From: an uncultured Paracoccaceae bacterium
Lineage (GTDB): Bacteria > Pseudomonadota > Alphaproteobacteria > Rhodobacterales > Rhodobacteraceae
NCBI GenBank assembly: GCA_947494675.1
Contig: CANLVP010000001.1
Span: 1,302,001-1,366,000, forward strand
Length of the DNA stretch: 64,000 nucleotides
Reading direction: 5' to 3'
Of this stretch, positions 50,769 to 59,389 are shown in pieces. The translations under genes were made by a program, and so were the position numbers. The notes beneath the pieces were generated by a model. It was not told where the DNA came from. It saw nothing but the letters and a program-made list of their open reading frames with translations, and searched no databases. Numbering within the stretch: position 1 is the first letter of the stretch; each line of letters starts with the position of its first letter.

Positions 50769-50794
50769 CAAGCAACCAACCGGGAGTTAGAACT

Positions 50795-51787
50795 ATGAGA
50801 AATCTGATGATGGCGGCGGCATTGGCCGCAGGCACAGCTGGCATGGCGCAGGCCGATGGCCATGCCAATGATGTGACGCTGCAATTGCAGTGGGTCACGC
50901 AGGCGCAATTCGCAGGCTACTACGTGGCGCTCGAAAAAGGCTTCTACGAAGAAGAAGGTCTGAACGTCACGATCCTGCCCGGTGGCCCCGACATTGCCCC
51001 GCCGCAGGTGCTTGCCGGTGGCGGCGCTGACGTGATGCTGAACTGGATGCCCTCTGCGCTCGCTGCCCGTGAAAAGGGCCTGCCGGTGGTGAACATCGCC
51101 CAGCCGTTCAAGACCTCTGGTCTGATGCTGACCTGCTGGAAAGACACCGGCATTGAAAGCGTCGCGGACTTCAAGGGCAAGACCATTGGCGTCTGGTTCT
51201 TTGGCAACGAATATCCGTTCCTGTCTTGGATGAGCCAGGAAGGCATTTCCACCGACGGTGGCGAGGATGGCGTGACGGTCCTCAAGCAGGGGTTCAACGT
51301 TGATCCGCTGTTGCAGCGGCAGGCCGATTGTATCTCGACCATGACTTACAACGAATATGGTCAGGTGCTGGATGCGGGCGTGTCCGAGGATGAGCTGGTG
51401 ACCTTCAAGTACGAAGAACAGGGCGTCGCCACCTTGGAAGACGGCATCTACGCGCTGGAAGACAACCTTGAAGATCCGGTGTTCGTCGACAAGATGGTGC
51501 GCTTTGTCCGCGCCTCGATGAAAGGCTGGAAGGATGCCGAAGCCAACCCGGCAGAGGCCGCAGAGATCATCATCGACTATGATGAGACCGGCGCACAGAC
51601 CCTTGCCGCGCAAGAGCGGATGATGGGCGAGATTGCCAAGCTGACCGCAGGGTCGGACGGGTCGCTCGATGAGGCGGATTTCCAGCGCACGGTGGATACG
51701 CTGCTGGCTGGTGGCTCTGATCCGGTGATCACAGCACAGCCAGAGGGCGCATGGACCTCAGCCATCACGGATGCTGCTTTGAACTAA
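50795..51787 (+). CDS. ABC importer substrate-binding protein (NMT1/THI5-like fold)
   Basis: A 330-residue periplasmic binding protein. The signal peptide is MRNLMMAAALAAGTAGMAQA. The NMT1/THI5-like start is VTLQLQWVTQAQFAGYYVAL and EKGFYEEEGLNVTILPGGPD, followed by VLAGGGADVMLNWMPSALAA. This fold is used for pyrimidine-like ligands such as thiamine precursors and also for riboflavin and nucleobase analogues, which agrees with the enzymes of the operon. It is the final gene. A palindromic repeat and a terminator follow. Confidence 0.9.
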   Translation: MRNLMMAAALAAGTAGMAQADGHANDVTLQLQWVTQAQFAGYYVALEKGFYEEEGLNVTILPGGPDIAPPQVLAGGGADVMLNWMPSALAAREKGLPVVNIAQPFKTSGLMLTCWKDTGIESVADFKGKTIGVWFFGNEYPFLSWMSQEGISTDGGEDGVTVLKQGFNVDPLLQRQADCISTMTYNEYGQVLDAGVSEDELVTFKYEEQGVATLEDGIYALEDNLEDPVFVDKMVRFVRASMKGWKDAEANPAEAAEIIIDYDETGAQTLAAQERMMGEIAKLTAGSDGSLDEADFQRTVDTLLAGGSDPVITAQPEGAWTSAITDAALN

Positions 51788-51816
51788 GGCAGGTGGGCAG
51801 ATTGCCCACCCTACGG
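51788..51816. repeat. Palindromic intergenic repeat, copy B
   Basis: GGTGGGCAGATTGCCCACC followed by CTACGG, the counterpart of 23323-23354. It begins immediately after the stop codon of the binding-protein gene. The eight-base arms GGTGGGCA and TGCCCACC match copy A, with a shorter loop. Confidence 0.75.
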
Positions 51817-51817
51817 G

Positions 51818-51845
51818 CGCCCCGCTGGAAACGGCGGGGCGTTTT
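51818..51845 (+). terminator. Rho-independent terminator with GAAA tetraloop
   Basis: CGCCCCGCTG-GAAA-CGGCGGGGCG, a ten-base stem (one wobble) closed by a GAAA tetraloop, followed by TTTT. Ends the pyrimidine/ABC operon. Confidence 0.9.
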
Positions 51846-51853
51846 GCCGTTGT

Positions 51854-51890
51854 GGAGCCTCCGGCGGAGATATTTTTATTCAAAAGAAAG
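51854..51890. repeat. GAGATATTTT box repeat, copy 2
   Basis: GGAGCCTCCGGCGGAGATAT followed by TTTTATTCAAAAGAAAG. It shares CTCCGGCGG[AG]GATATTTT with 58229-58263 and GAGATATTTT...GAAGAAAG with 38446-38480. The first 15 bases form a small hairpin. It lies between a terminator and the hyuA-like gene. Confidence 0.7.
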
Positions 51891-51963
51891 CAGGGTGTCG
51901 GTTTTTTGGATGGTGCCCGCAGCGCTTGATTGATTATCTGCGCCAAAGGCAAAGAGGCGCGCG

Positions 51964-53973
51964 ATGGCAGTGTTACTGGGTGTGGATACCGGCGGGACTT
52001 ATACCGATGCGGTGCTGCTGGATGAGGCTACAGACAAAGTGCTGGCCAAGGCCAAGGCGCTGACCACGCGCCCGGAACTGGCGCTAGGCGTGGGGGCTGC
52101 GATTGATGCGGCGATCAAAGGGGCGTCCGTTGACCCAGAGGACGTGGCCATGGTGTCGCTTTCGACGACGCTGGCCACCAATGCGTTGGTTGAAGGCCAG
52201 GGCGGGCGCGTTGCGCTGGTCTTCATCGGTTTTGCCGAAGGCGAGCTGGGTCGTGCGGGTCTGAGTGACGCGCTGGCAGGCGATCCGGTCATTGCTTTGG
52301 CCGGGGGGCACAGCCACGCAGGCACTGAGGTTGCGCCGCTGGACTTAGCCGCCCTGAGCGCAGCACTTGATGCGCTAGAGGAGGGCGTCACCGGCTTTGC
52401 CATTGCGGCCCAATTCGCGACCCGCAACCCCGCCCACGAGATTGCCGCCCGCGATCTGATCCGCGACCGCACCGGCTTGCCCGTCACCTGTAGTCACGAG
52501 TTGTCGCAGGCCCTCGGTGGCCCCAAGCGGGCGCTGACAGCGGTGCTGAACGCGCGGCTGATCGGGATGATCGATGGCTTGATCGGCGCGTGCGAGGCGC
52601 ATTTGCAAAGCATCGGCGTCGCGGCCCGGCTGATGGTCGTGCGTGGCGATGGCGCGTTGATCCCCGCTGATCTGGCACGGGAACGCCCGATTGAAACCAT
52701 CCTCAGCGGGCCCGCCGCATCGCTGGCTGGGGCTGCGTGGCTGACCGGAGAAGACACCGCGCTGGTCAGCGATATCGGCGGCACCACCACCGATGTCTGC
52801 CTGCTGAAAGACGGCAAGCCCGCTATTGACCCGCAAGGCGCGCAGGTCGGCGCTTATCGCACTATGATCGAGGCTGTGGCGATGCGCACAAGCGGCCTTG
52901 GCGGTGACAGCGAGGTGCATGTGATGGAGGGTCTGCAAGGCGGGCTACGCCTTGGCCCGCGCCGGTTGATGCCTGTGTCGCTGTTGGCACGGGACCATCC
53001 CAGATTGGTGCATGACGCGCTGAATCGCGCCTTGGCGCAAGATGTGCCCTCCAGCGATGGCGGGCAGTTTGCGATCCCGCTGTGGCAGGGCGATCCCCCC
53101 ACCGGGTTGGACAAACGCGAAGCCGCCGTCGCCGCGCGCCTGTCGGACGGCCCACTGCGGCTGGGTCATGCGGTGACAAGCCGGGTCGAAGCGCCCGCGC
53201 TGATGCGGCTGGTCAAGCGCGGGCTGGTGATGGTGGCGGGGGTCACGCCCTCTGACGCGGCCCACGTTTTGGGCCGGGTCGCCGCATGGGACGCCGAAGC
53301 CGCGACCAAAGCGCTGACCCTTTTTGCACGGCGTCGCACCGGGGCAGGGGAACGTCTTGCCCCCGATGCCGTCACCCTTGCGCAACGCATCGTGGATCAG
53401 GTCACGGCACAGACCACCGATTGCCTGTTGCAGGCCGCCTTTGCCGAAGACCCGCATGACTTTGACACCGCCCCGCAGATCTTGGCCGCCCATCCGCTGA
53501 CCCGCGCCGGACTTAATCAACATCGTGGCATCGTCGATATCAGCCTGCGTCTGGGGTTGCCGGTGATCGGGCTTGGGGCCTCTGCCGCGACCTATTATCC
53601 CCCCGTTGGCACACGCCTTGGCACCGATATGATCGTGCCCGACCACGCCGATGTGGCCAATGCTATCGGGGCGGTTGTGGGCCAGGTCCGCATGCAAGCC
53701 GAGGGCACGGTGACATCCCCCGGACCGGGGCGGTTCGTAGCGCACCTGTCAGATGGTCCGCAGGACTATGCTGACAGCACCGCCGCATTGTCGGCGTTAG
53801 AGGTCGCGTTGGGCGCAGAGGCAACTGCGCGCGCCCATGCGGCAGGGGTCATCGCCCCCCGCCTGAGCACGGATCGCGACATCAAACAGGCAGAGATCGA
53901 AGGCCAGCCAATGTTCATCAGCGCCACCCTGCGGGTCACCGCCACAGGCCGCCCCCGGATTGCGACAGGGTAG
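51964..53973 (+). CDS. Hydantoinase/oxoprolinase family protein (HyuA type)
   Basis: A 669-residue protein of the ATP-dependent hydantoinase A/5-oxoprolinase family. The N-terminal actin-like nucleotide site is GVDTGGTYTDAVLLDE, with VSLSTTLATNALVEGQGG next. The central block has ARLMVVRGDGALI, LSGPAASLAGAAWLTGED and VSDIGGTTTDVCLLKDGKP. Family members usually need a HyuB partner, which is absent here. It follows the pyrimidine/ABC operon after a terminator, so it may act on hydantoins or related lactams, but a separate promoter is likely. Substrate not proven. Confidence 0.87.
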   Translation: MAVLLGVDTGGTYTDAVLLDEATDKVLAKAKALTTRPELALGVGAAIDAAIKGASVDPEDVAMVSLSTTLATNALVEGQGGRVALVFIGFAEGELGRAGLSDALAGDPVIALAGGHSHAGTEVAPLDLAALSAALDALEEGVTGFAIAAQFATRNPAHEIAARDLIRDRTGLPVTCSHELSQALGGPKRALTAVLNARLIGMIDGLIGACEAHLQSIGVAARLMVVRGDGALIPADLARERPIETILSGPAASLAGAAWLTGEDTALVSDIGGTTTDVCLLKDGKPAIDPQGAQVGAYRTMIEAVAMRTSGLGGDSEVHVMEGLQGGLRLGPRRLMPVSLLARDHPRLVHDALNRALAQDVPSSDGGQFAIPLWQGDPPTGLDKREAAVAARLSDGPLRLGHAVTSRVEAPALMRLVKRGLVMVAGVTPSDAAHVLGRVAAWDAEAATKALTLFARRRTGAGERLAPDAVTLAQRIVDQVTAQTTDCLLQAAFAEDPHDFDTAPQILAAHPLTRAGLNQHRGIVDISLRLGLPVIGLGASAATYYPPVGTRLGTDMIVPDHADVANAIGAVVGQVRMQAEGTVTSPGPGRFVAHLSDGPQDYADSTAALSALEVALGAEATARAHAAGVIAPRLSTDRDIKQAEIEGQPMFISATLRVTATGRPRIATG

Positions 53974-54046
53974 TCACGAAAGCGTCAGGGTGATTGCGTG
54001 ATGGCACGGCTTGCGCCACAAGTCTGCGACACTTTGGATCAGACCC

Positions 54047-54655
54047 ATGCTTGACCGCGCCGCCCGCCAGATCATCGACCCACCGCTGAACCGCATCGGT
54101 CAGCGCCTCGCGGCTGCGGGCTGGACGGCGGATGGCGTGACGATGGTGGGGCTGGCACTTGGCCTGATCGCCGCCCTTTGCATCTGGTTGGGCTGGTTTG
54201 CGCTGGCCCTGATCCCGCTGCTGGCAAGCCGCATCGCCGATGGGTTGGACGGGGCCGTCGCGCGGGCGACGCGCAAGACCGACTTTGGCGGCTACCTTGA
54301 TATCGCCGCCGACTTTCTGTTCTACGGCGCGGTGCCGCTGGCCTTCGTGCTGCACGATCCGGCCACCAATGGCGCGGCAGGCGCGTTCCTGCTGACCGCG
54401 TTCTACGTCAACGGCACCAGCTTTCTGGGCTACGCGATCCTCGCTGAAAAGCACGACATGGAGACCGCAGCCCAAGGGCAAAAGTCGCTCTACTACTCCA
54501 ACGGCATCCTCGAAGGCACAGAAACCATCGTCTTTTTCGTGCTGCTCTGCCTCTTTCCGGCGGCGTTCCCGGCGCTGTCGTGGGTGTTCGGACTGCTATG
54601 TTTTGCCACCGCAGGCCTGCGCATCTACGGCGCGCGACAAATTTTCCAAGACTAA
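54047..54655 (+). CDS. CDP-alcohol phosphatidyltransferase family membrane protein (YnjF-like)
   Basis: A 202-residue integral membrane enzyme. The CDP-alcohol signature DG-x2-AR-x8-G-x3-D-x3-D is complete in DGLDGAVARATRKTDFGGYL followed by DIAAD. Several hydrophobic helices surround it. ATG 54047 is chosen. It precedes a ynjBCD-like ABC operon by 12 bases. E. coli also has a CDP-alcohol transferase gene (ynjF) next to ynjBCD, so the association appears conserved. The acceptor alcohol and its link with the importer are unknown. Confidence 0.87.
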   Translation: MLDRAARQIIDPPLNRIGQRLAAAGWTADGVTMVGLALGLIAALCIWLGWFALALIPLLASRIADGLDGAVARATRKTDFGGYLDIAADFLFYGAVPLAFVLHDPATNGAAGAFLLTAFYVNGTSFLGYAILAEKHDMETAAQGQKSLYYSNGILEGTETIVFFVLLCLFPAAFPALSWVFGLLCFATAGLRIYGARQIFQD

Positions 54656-54667
54656 AGGACCACTCAG

Positions 54668-55864
54668 ATGAAACACCTCGCATATCTCGCGGCTTTCCTG
54701 CCCACCATGGCGCTGGCGCAAACCGATCCCGCCGATTGGGACGCGGTGACCGCCGCCGCCCAAGGGCAGACCGTCTATTGGAACGCATGGGGCGGCTCGA
54801 CCACCACCAACGATTTCATCGCCTGGGTCGGTGACCGCGTGGCCGAGGATTACGGCGTCACGCTGGAACACGTCAAACTGACCGATACCGCCGATGCCGT
54901 CACCCGCGTGCTGGCCGAAAAGCAAGCCGGTGAAAACGACGATGGCGCGATCGATATGATCTGGATCAACGGCGCGAACTTTGCCGCGATGAAGGAACAG
55001 GACCTGCTCTTTGGTCCCTTCGCCGAACAGCTGCCGAACTGGGCCTTTGTCGATGTCGACGGCAAGACCGTTCAGACCGATTTCACCGTGCCTGTTGAGG
55101 GGTATGAGGCACCTTGGGCCATGGCGCAGGTCGTGTTCATCCACGACACCGCTGACCTTGCCGAGCCACTGGGCGACATGGTGCAGATCCTGAATTGGGC
55201 GCAGGCCAACCCCGGCCGGTTCACTTATCCACAACCGCCGGATTTCCTTGGCACGACCTTCCTGAAACAGGCGCTGGTTGATCTGCTCGACGATCCCGCA
55301 GCGCTGGCCGAACCGGCAACGGATGCAAACTATGACCTCGTGACCGCCCCGCTTTGGGCGTTCCTCGATGAGCTTACCCCCGCCCTCTGGCGCGAAGGCC
55401 GCGCCTATCCTGCGACCGGCCCCGCACAGCTCCAGCTGATCGCGGATGGTGAGGTTGATCTGGCGATTTCCTTTAGCCCTGGTGAGGCGACAGCCGCCAT
55501 CGCCAACAACCAATTGCCCGACACCGTGCGGACCTTTGTGCTCGACGGCGGCACCATCGGTAACGCCTCCTTTGTGGCCGTCCCCTACAACTCTGGCAGC
55601 ACCGAAGGCGCGATGGTCGTCGCCAACTTCCTGATGTCGCCAGAGGCGCAGGCCCGCGCGCAAGATCCCAACATTCTGGGCTACGGCACAGTGCTGAACA
55701 TGGACGCACTCTCGGCTGAGGATCGCGCCGCCTTTGACGCGCTGGAACTGGGCATCGCCACCTTGTCGCCTGCTGAATTGGGCGCCGTACAGGCCGAACC
55801 GCACCCCAGCTGGATGACCCGCATCGCCGACGACTGGATCGAACGCTACGGCGTCGCGCAGTAA
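54668..55864 (+). CDS. ynjB: ABC importer substrate-binding protein (YnjB type)
   Basis: A 398-residue periplasmic binding protein with signal peptide MKHLAYLAAFLPTMALA. YnjB-like blocks are GQTVYWNAWGGSTTTNDFIAWV, MIWINGANFAAMKEQDLLFGPF, EAPWAMAQVVFIHD and LNWAQANPGRFTYPQPPDFLGTTFLKQAL, quoted here as separate short parts. The gene is followed by a permease of double length and a short ATPase, the ynjBCD arrangement. Ligand unknown, with thiamine-related or small anionic compounds suggested by family likeness only. Confidence 0.88.
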   Translation: MKHLAYLAAFLPTMALAQTDPADWDAVTAAAQGQTVYWNAWGGSTTTNDFIAWVGDRVAEDYGVTLEHVKLTDTADAVTRVLAEKQAGENDDGAIDMIWINGANFAAMKEQDLLFGPFAEQLPNWAFVDVDGKTVQTDFTVPVEGYEAPWAMAQVVFIHDTADLAEPLGDMVQILNWAQANPGRFTYPQPPDFLGTTFLKQALVDLLDDPAALAEPATDANYDLVTAPLWAFLDELTPALWREGRAYPATGPAQLQLIADGEVDLAISFSPGEATAAIANNQLPDTVRTFVLDGGTIGNASFVAVPYNSGSTEGAMVVANFLMSPEAQARAQDPNILGYGTVLNMDALSAEDRAAFDALELGIATLSPAELGAVQAEPHPSWMTRIADDWIERYGVAQ

Positions 55865-55895
55865 CCGTGGCACCGGCGGCAGGACGCAGACGCGC

Positions 55896-57587
55896 ATGAA
55901 GACCCGTTTTCTGCCCATCCTGCCGCTGGTCACCCTTGCCGTGATGCTGGGGCCCGTTCTTGCGGGCCTCTGGGGCACGGTCCTGCCCGCCTTTGGCCAT
56001 CTGCCAGCGGCGGGTGAAGTGGGCCCAAGCCTCGCCCCTGTTCAGGCGCTCTTTGATTGGCCCGGCCTGCCACGCGCGGTCGCGCTGTCGGTAATGACAG
56101 GCATCGGGGCCACGGTGATCGCGCTGGTGATCGTGGCCCCGCTGACGGCGGGGTGGTCCGGCACCCGGTCGTTCCGCGCGCTGGAGCGCGCCCTGTCGCC
56201 GCTTTTGTCCGTCCCCCACGCCGCTGCCGCCTTTGGGCTGGCGTTTCTTATTGCCCCCTCCGGCTGGGTCGCGCGCCTCGTCTCGCCCGGCCTGACGGGC
56301 TGGGACCGCCCCCCCGACCTGCTGATCGTGCAAGACCAATGGGGCCTTGCGATGATGGCCGGGCTGGTGGTGAAAGAGGTGCCGTTCCTGCTGCTGATGA
56401 CCCTTTCGGCGCTGGGCCAAACCGATGCGATCCGGGCGCAGGCCGTATCAGCCGCTTTGGGCTATGGCCGCGTGACCGGGTGGCTCAAGACCGTGTTCCC
56501 CCGCGTCTATGCCCAGATCCGTCTGCCAGTCTATGTGGTGCTCGCCTATGCGATGTCGGTGGTCGATGTCGCCGTGATCCTTGGCCCCAACACGCCGCCA
56601 CCCTTGTCCGTGCAGATCGTCAAATGGATGTCCGAACCTGATCTCGCGATGCGCCTGCAAGCCGCGGCCGCCGCGCTTTTACAACTGGCCCTCGTGCTGG
56701 CCGCGCTGGTGGTCTGGCGATTGGGTGAGGGCATCGTCGCCCGGCTCGGCAAACGCTGGATCGCTTCCGGGGGCAGGGGCCGCGTGGACCGGCCTGTGGC
56801 AATGGCCGCACTGGCGCTTGGCACAACATCGGCGCTTGCGGTGCTCTTGGGTCTGGCCGTGCTGGCGGTCTGGTCCTTTGCTGGGTTCTGGGGCTTTCCT
56901 GACGCGTTGCCCGATACGGCGACCTTGAAAAATTGGATGCGCCACGGCCCTTCTGCCCTGTCGGCCTTTACTGAGACCGCCTTGATCGCGCTGACCGTCA
57001 CCCTGATCGCACTGGTCCTGACGCTGGGCTGTCTTGAGGCTGAATACCGCCACAACCTGCGCGTCAGCCAACGCGGCATGTGGCTGCTTTATCTGCCGCT
57101 CCTCATCCCGCAAACGGCGTTCTTGCCGGGGCTGCAATCGCTGCTGCTGTCGGTGGGTGCCGACGTCGGCATATGGCCGGTGATGGCCGCACATCTGGTC
57201 TTCGTGCTGCCCTATGTCTTCCTGTCGCTTGCCGATCCGTTCCGCGCATGGGACGCCCGTGTCGGCACCGTCGCCACTGCCCTTGGCGCATCCCCCGACG
57301 GCGTGCTGTGGCGCGTGCGCTTGCCGATGCTCCTCCGCCCGATCCTGACCGCCACCGCCGTCGGCATCGCTGTGTCCGTCGGGCAATACCTGCCCACCCT
57401 GTTGATCGGGGGCGGGCGGGTATCGACGCTCACCACCGAAGCGGTCGCCCTTGCATCAGGTGGTGACCGCCGCGCGATTGGTGTCTATGGATTGCTGCAA
57501 ACCGGGGCCGCCTTGCTGCCCTTCGCCATCGCGCTGGCCGTGCCAGCGCTGATGTGGCGCAACAGAAAGGGGCTGCGACATGCCTAA
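55896..57587 (+). CDS. ynjC: ABC importer permease with two fused domains (YnjC type)
   Basis: A 563-residue permease carrying two complete binding-protein-dependent transport domains in one chain, each about six helices. The first coupling loop region is SAALGYGRVTGWLKTVFPRVYAQIRLPVY and the second ATALGASPDGVLWRVRLPMLLRPIL, given in short parts. PNTPPPLSVQIVKWM and LLIGGGRVSTLTTEAVAL mark the domain ends. Fused permeases fit the YnjC and ThiP-type importers. It overlaps the ATPase gene by eight bases. Confidence 0.88.
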   Translation: MKTRFLPILPLVTLAVMLGPVLAGLWGTVLPAFGHLPAAGEVGPSLAPVQALFDWPGLPRAVALSVMTGIGATVIALVIVAPLTAGWSGTRSFRALERALSPLLSVPHAAAAFGLAFLIAPSGWVARLVSPGLTGWDRPPDLLIVQDQWGLAMMAGLVVKEVPFLLLMTLSALGQTDAIRAQAVSAALGYGRVTGWLKTVFPRVYAQIRLPVYVVLAYAMSVVDVAVILGPNTPPPLSVQIVKWMSEPDLAMRLQAAAAALLQLALVLAALVVWRLGEGIVARLGKRWIASGGRGRVDRPVAMAALALGTTSALAVLLGLAVLAVWSFAGFWGFPDALPDTATLKNWMRHGPSALSAFTETALIALTVTLIALVLTLGCLEAEYRHNLRVSQRGMWLLYLPLLIPQTAFLPGLQSLLLSVGADVGIWPVMAAHLVFVLPYVFLSLADPFRAWDARVGTVATALGASPDGVLWRVRLPMLLRPILTATAVGIAVSVGQYLPTLLIGGGRVSTLTTEAVALASGGDRRAIGVYGLLQTGAALLPFAIALAVPALMWRNRKGLRHA

Positions 57588-58212
57588 GGGGCTGACCCTC
57601 GATCAGGTCGCCGTCACCAAGGGCGGGGCCCCGCTGGTGGCGCTGGACCGGCACATCGCACCGGGCGAGGTGCTGACCGTCATGGGGCCATCGGGCGTCG
57701 GCAAATCCACCTTGCTGTCGGTTGTCACAGGCACGCTGGCCAGCGACTTTCGCGCAACAGGCCGCGTGGTCTTAGACGGTCAGGACATCACTGACCTGCC
57801 GCCGCATCAACGCATGGTCGGCATCCTGTTCCAAGACGATCTGCTGTTCCCACACCTCTCGGTCGGCGCAAACCTGTCCTTTGGCCTGCGCGCCGGCGGC
57901 AGCCGCGCGGACCGCCGCGCCAAGGTTGAAGCGGCACTGGACGAGGTCGGGCTTGATGGCTTTTTTGACCGTGACCCCGCCACGCTGTCAGGCGGGCAAA
58001 AGGCCCGCGTGGCCCTCATGCGAATGCTGCTGTCCAACCCCTGCGCGCTGCTGCTGGATGAGGCGTTCAGCCGCCTTGATACCGCGCGTCGGGCACAAAC
58101 CCGCAGCCTTGTCTTTGACCGCGCCCGCGCGCTCGACCTGCCGGTGCTCATGGTCACCCACGACGCAGAGGATGCCGCCGCCGCAGGGGGCGAAATTGTC
58201 ACCCTCGGCTAA
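57580..58212 (+). CDS. ynjD: ABC importer ATPase (YnjD type)
   Basis: A 210-residue short ATPase with Walker A MGPSGVGKSTLLS, Q-loop VGILFQDDLLFPHLSVGANL, signature LSGGQKARVALMRMLL and Walker B CALLLDEAFSRLD, then VTHDAEDAAAAGGEIV. The absence of a C-terminal regulatory domain and the LSGGQKAR signature match YnjD and ThiQ. It closes the importer operon and ends 68 bases before the crtC stop on the opposite strand. Confidence 0.9.
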   Translation: MPKGLTLDQVAVTKGGAPLVALDRHIAPGEVLTVMGPSGVGKSTLLSVVTGTLASDFRATGRVVLDGQDITDLPPHQRMVGILFQDDLLFPHLSVGANLSFGLRAGGSRADRRAKVEAALDEVGLDGFFDRDPATLSGGQKARVALMRMLLSNPCALLLDEAFSRLDTARRAQTRSLVFDRARALDLPVLMVTHDAEDAAAAGGEIVTLG

Positions 58213-58228
58213 AGGGTGATTGGGGGCA

Positions 58229-58263
58229 GGAGCCTCCGGCGGGGATATTTTGAAACCAAAAAG
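58229..58263. repeat. GAGATATTTT box repeat, copy 3
   Basis: GGAGCCTCCGGCGGGGATAT then TTTGAAACCAAAAAG. It sits between the convergent ynjD and crtC genes. The 20-base left part is nearly identical to 51854-51873. It may terminate both transcripts. Confidence 0.7.
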
Positions 58264-58279
58264 CCGAAGCGGGTGGTAC

Positions 58280-59389
58280 TTATTTCCAGCCCGCGCGACG
58301 TGGCACCCGCACGGCCAGCATTGGCTTAAGCCATGGCGACCGGAACCGCGTCAGATCAAGCGCCTCATGCACGCCGGTCGTGACCTCTCCGTCCAGTTGC
58401 GTGGTCACAGCGGCACGGGTGTAGAACGGCGCATCCAGCATCGCCAGCGCCTGCTTCGGGGTCGTGCCGGGGTCAGCGCGTGTCTCGCGCCGGACCTGCC
58501 AGGCGGAATTGCGGAACCGGGTTTTGGCAGGGGCCAAAACATGGGCGGCGGACCCATCAGGGCCAAACCGCACGGCGGTCTCAAAGGTGGACCCATCGCG
58601 GCGGGTCACATCATAAAACGCCGTCGCCCCATTGCCCGTGGGAAAGCTGCCCCATGTCCAATAGTCAAAATCCGTCTCAAGCGCGCGGGTGCCGAAATTG
58701 GCATCGAAATAGCCTTTGCCGGACCATTGCCAGCCGTCAGCTTCAAGGTCGACTTTGATATCCGACAGCGGCGCAAAAGGCCGCCAGACATGCGCTCCAT
58801 CCTTACTCAGCGGCAGTTCAACCCCCGTCATCGCGCGCGGCGTCACGGTGATGGTGCCACGCACGCGGCTCACTAACGGTGGGCTCGCGATTTCATCGAT
58901 AGAGATCACAAGCGACGCGCCATCCCAATGCATTTGGCTTGGCCCGACCTTCAGCGTGTCTTGCGTGGTTTCCAGCGCCGCCCGCCCCCGGTCCGTCATC
59001 GTGAACCGTCCGCCTTTGCCATAGGTCGCCACATTGATGCAGCAGTGGTTCGCCGGATCACGGCGGCCCGACCACGCATACCATGGCGAAAAAACCGACC
59101 CGATAAACCCTATGACAGAGACTGCTTTGGTGCCGCAGTCACTGATCCCATCGACATACCACCAGGCGTAGCCATCCGGGGGGACGTCGATGTCAAAGTT
59201 TGGTCCTGTATGATCGCCGCGGCCGCATGCCGGGCGGAGAGTGTGGCCATCGGCACCCCGGCCCCCGGATGTGCCCCGCCGCCGCAGAGATACAGACCCC
59301 TCACCGCCGTCCGCGCCGTCGGGCGCTTGAAGGCGGCCATCATCCCCTGTGGGGATCGCCCGTAAAGTGACCCCATCGTGTGTGGGCAC
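58280..59389 (-). CDS. crtC: Carotenoid 1,2-hydratase (CrtC)
   Basis: Hydrates the end groups of neurosporene or lycopene in spheroidene/spirilloxanthin-type pathways. Conserved blocks start at GPNFDIDVPPDGYAWWYVDG and continue with GFIGSVFSPWYAWSGRRDP, CCINVATYGKGGRFTMTDR, GYFDANFGTRALETDFDYW and SPWLKPMLAVRVPRR. The gene overlaps the last 280 bases of crtD. No ATG, GTG or TTG lies in frame near the first conserved residues. The nearest are GTG 59389 and ATG 59491, both deep in crtD. I list the former, but the true start is unresolved. The final third appears intact. Confidence 0.85.
   Translation of the reverse strand: MPTHDGVTLRAIPTGDDGRLQAPDGADGGEGSVSLRRRGTSGGRGADGHTLRPACGRGDHTGPNFDIDVPPDGYAWWYVDGISDCGTKAVSVIGFIGSVFSPWYAWSGRRDPANHCCINVATYGKGGRFTMTDRGRAALETTQDTLKVGPSQMHWDGASLVISIDEIASPPLVSRVRGTITVTPRAMTGVELPLSKDGAHVWRPFAPLSDIKVDLEADGWQWSGKGYFDANFGTRALETDFDYWTWGSFPTGNGATAFYDVTRRDGSTFETAVRFGPDGSAAHVLAPAKTRFRNSAWQVRRETRADPGTTPKQALAMLDAPFYTRAAVTTQLDGEVTTGVHEALDLTRFRSPWLKPMLAVRVPRRAGWK

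Noticed and set aside
50795-51787. Thiamine-precursor importer for the NMT1/THI5-like binding protein
   Set aside because: No thiamine biosynthesis gene or THI-box is visible, and the operon encodes pyrimidine-degrading enzymes, so a pyrimidine-type ligand is more likely.
51964-53973. A complete hyuAB hydantoinase operon
   Set aside because: Only the HyuA-type protein is present. The following genes are a CDP-alcohol transferase and an importer, so no HyuB partner is in the window.
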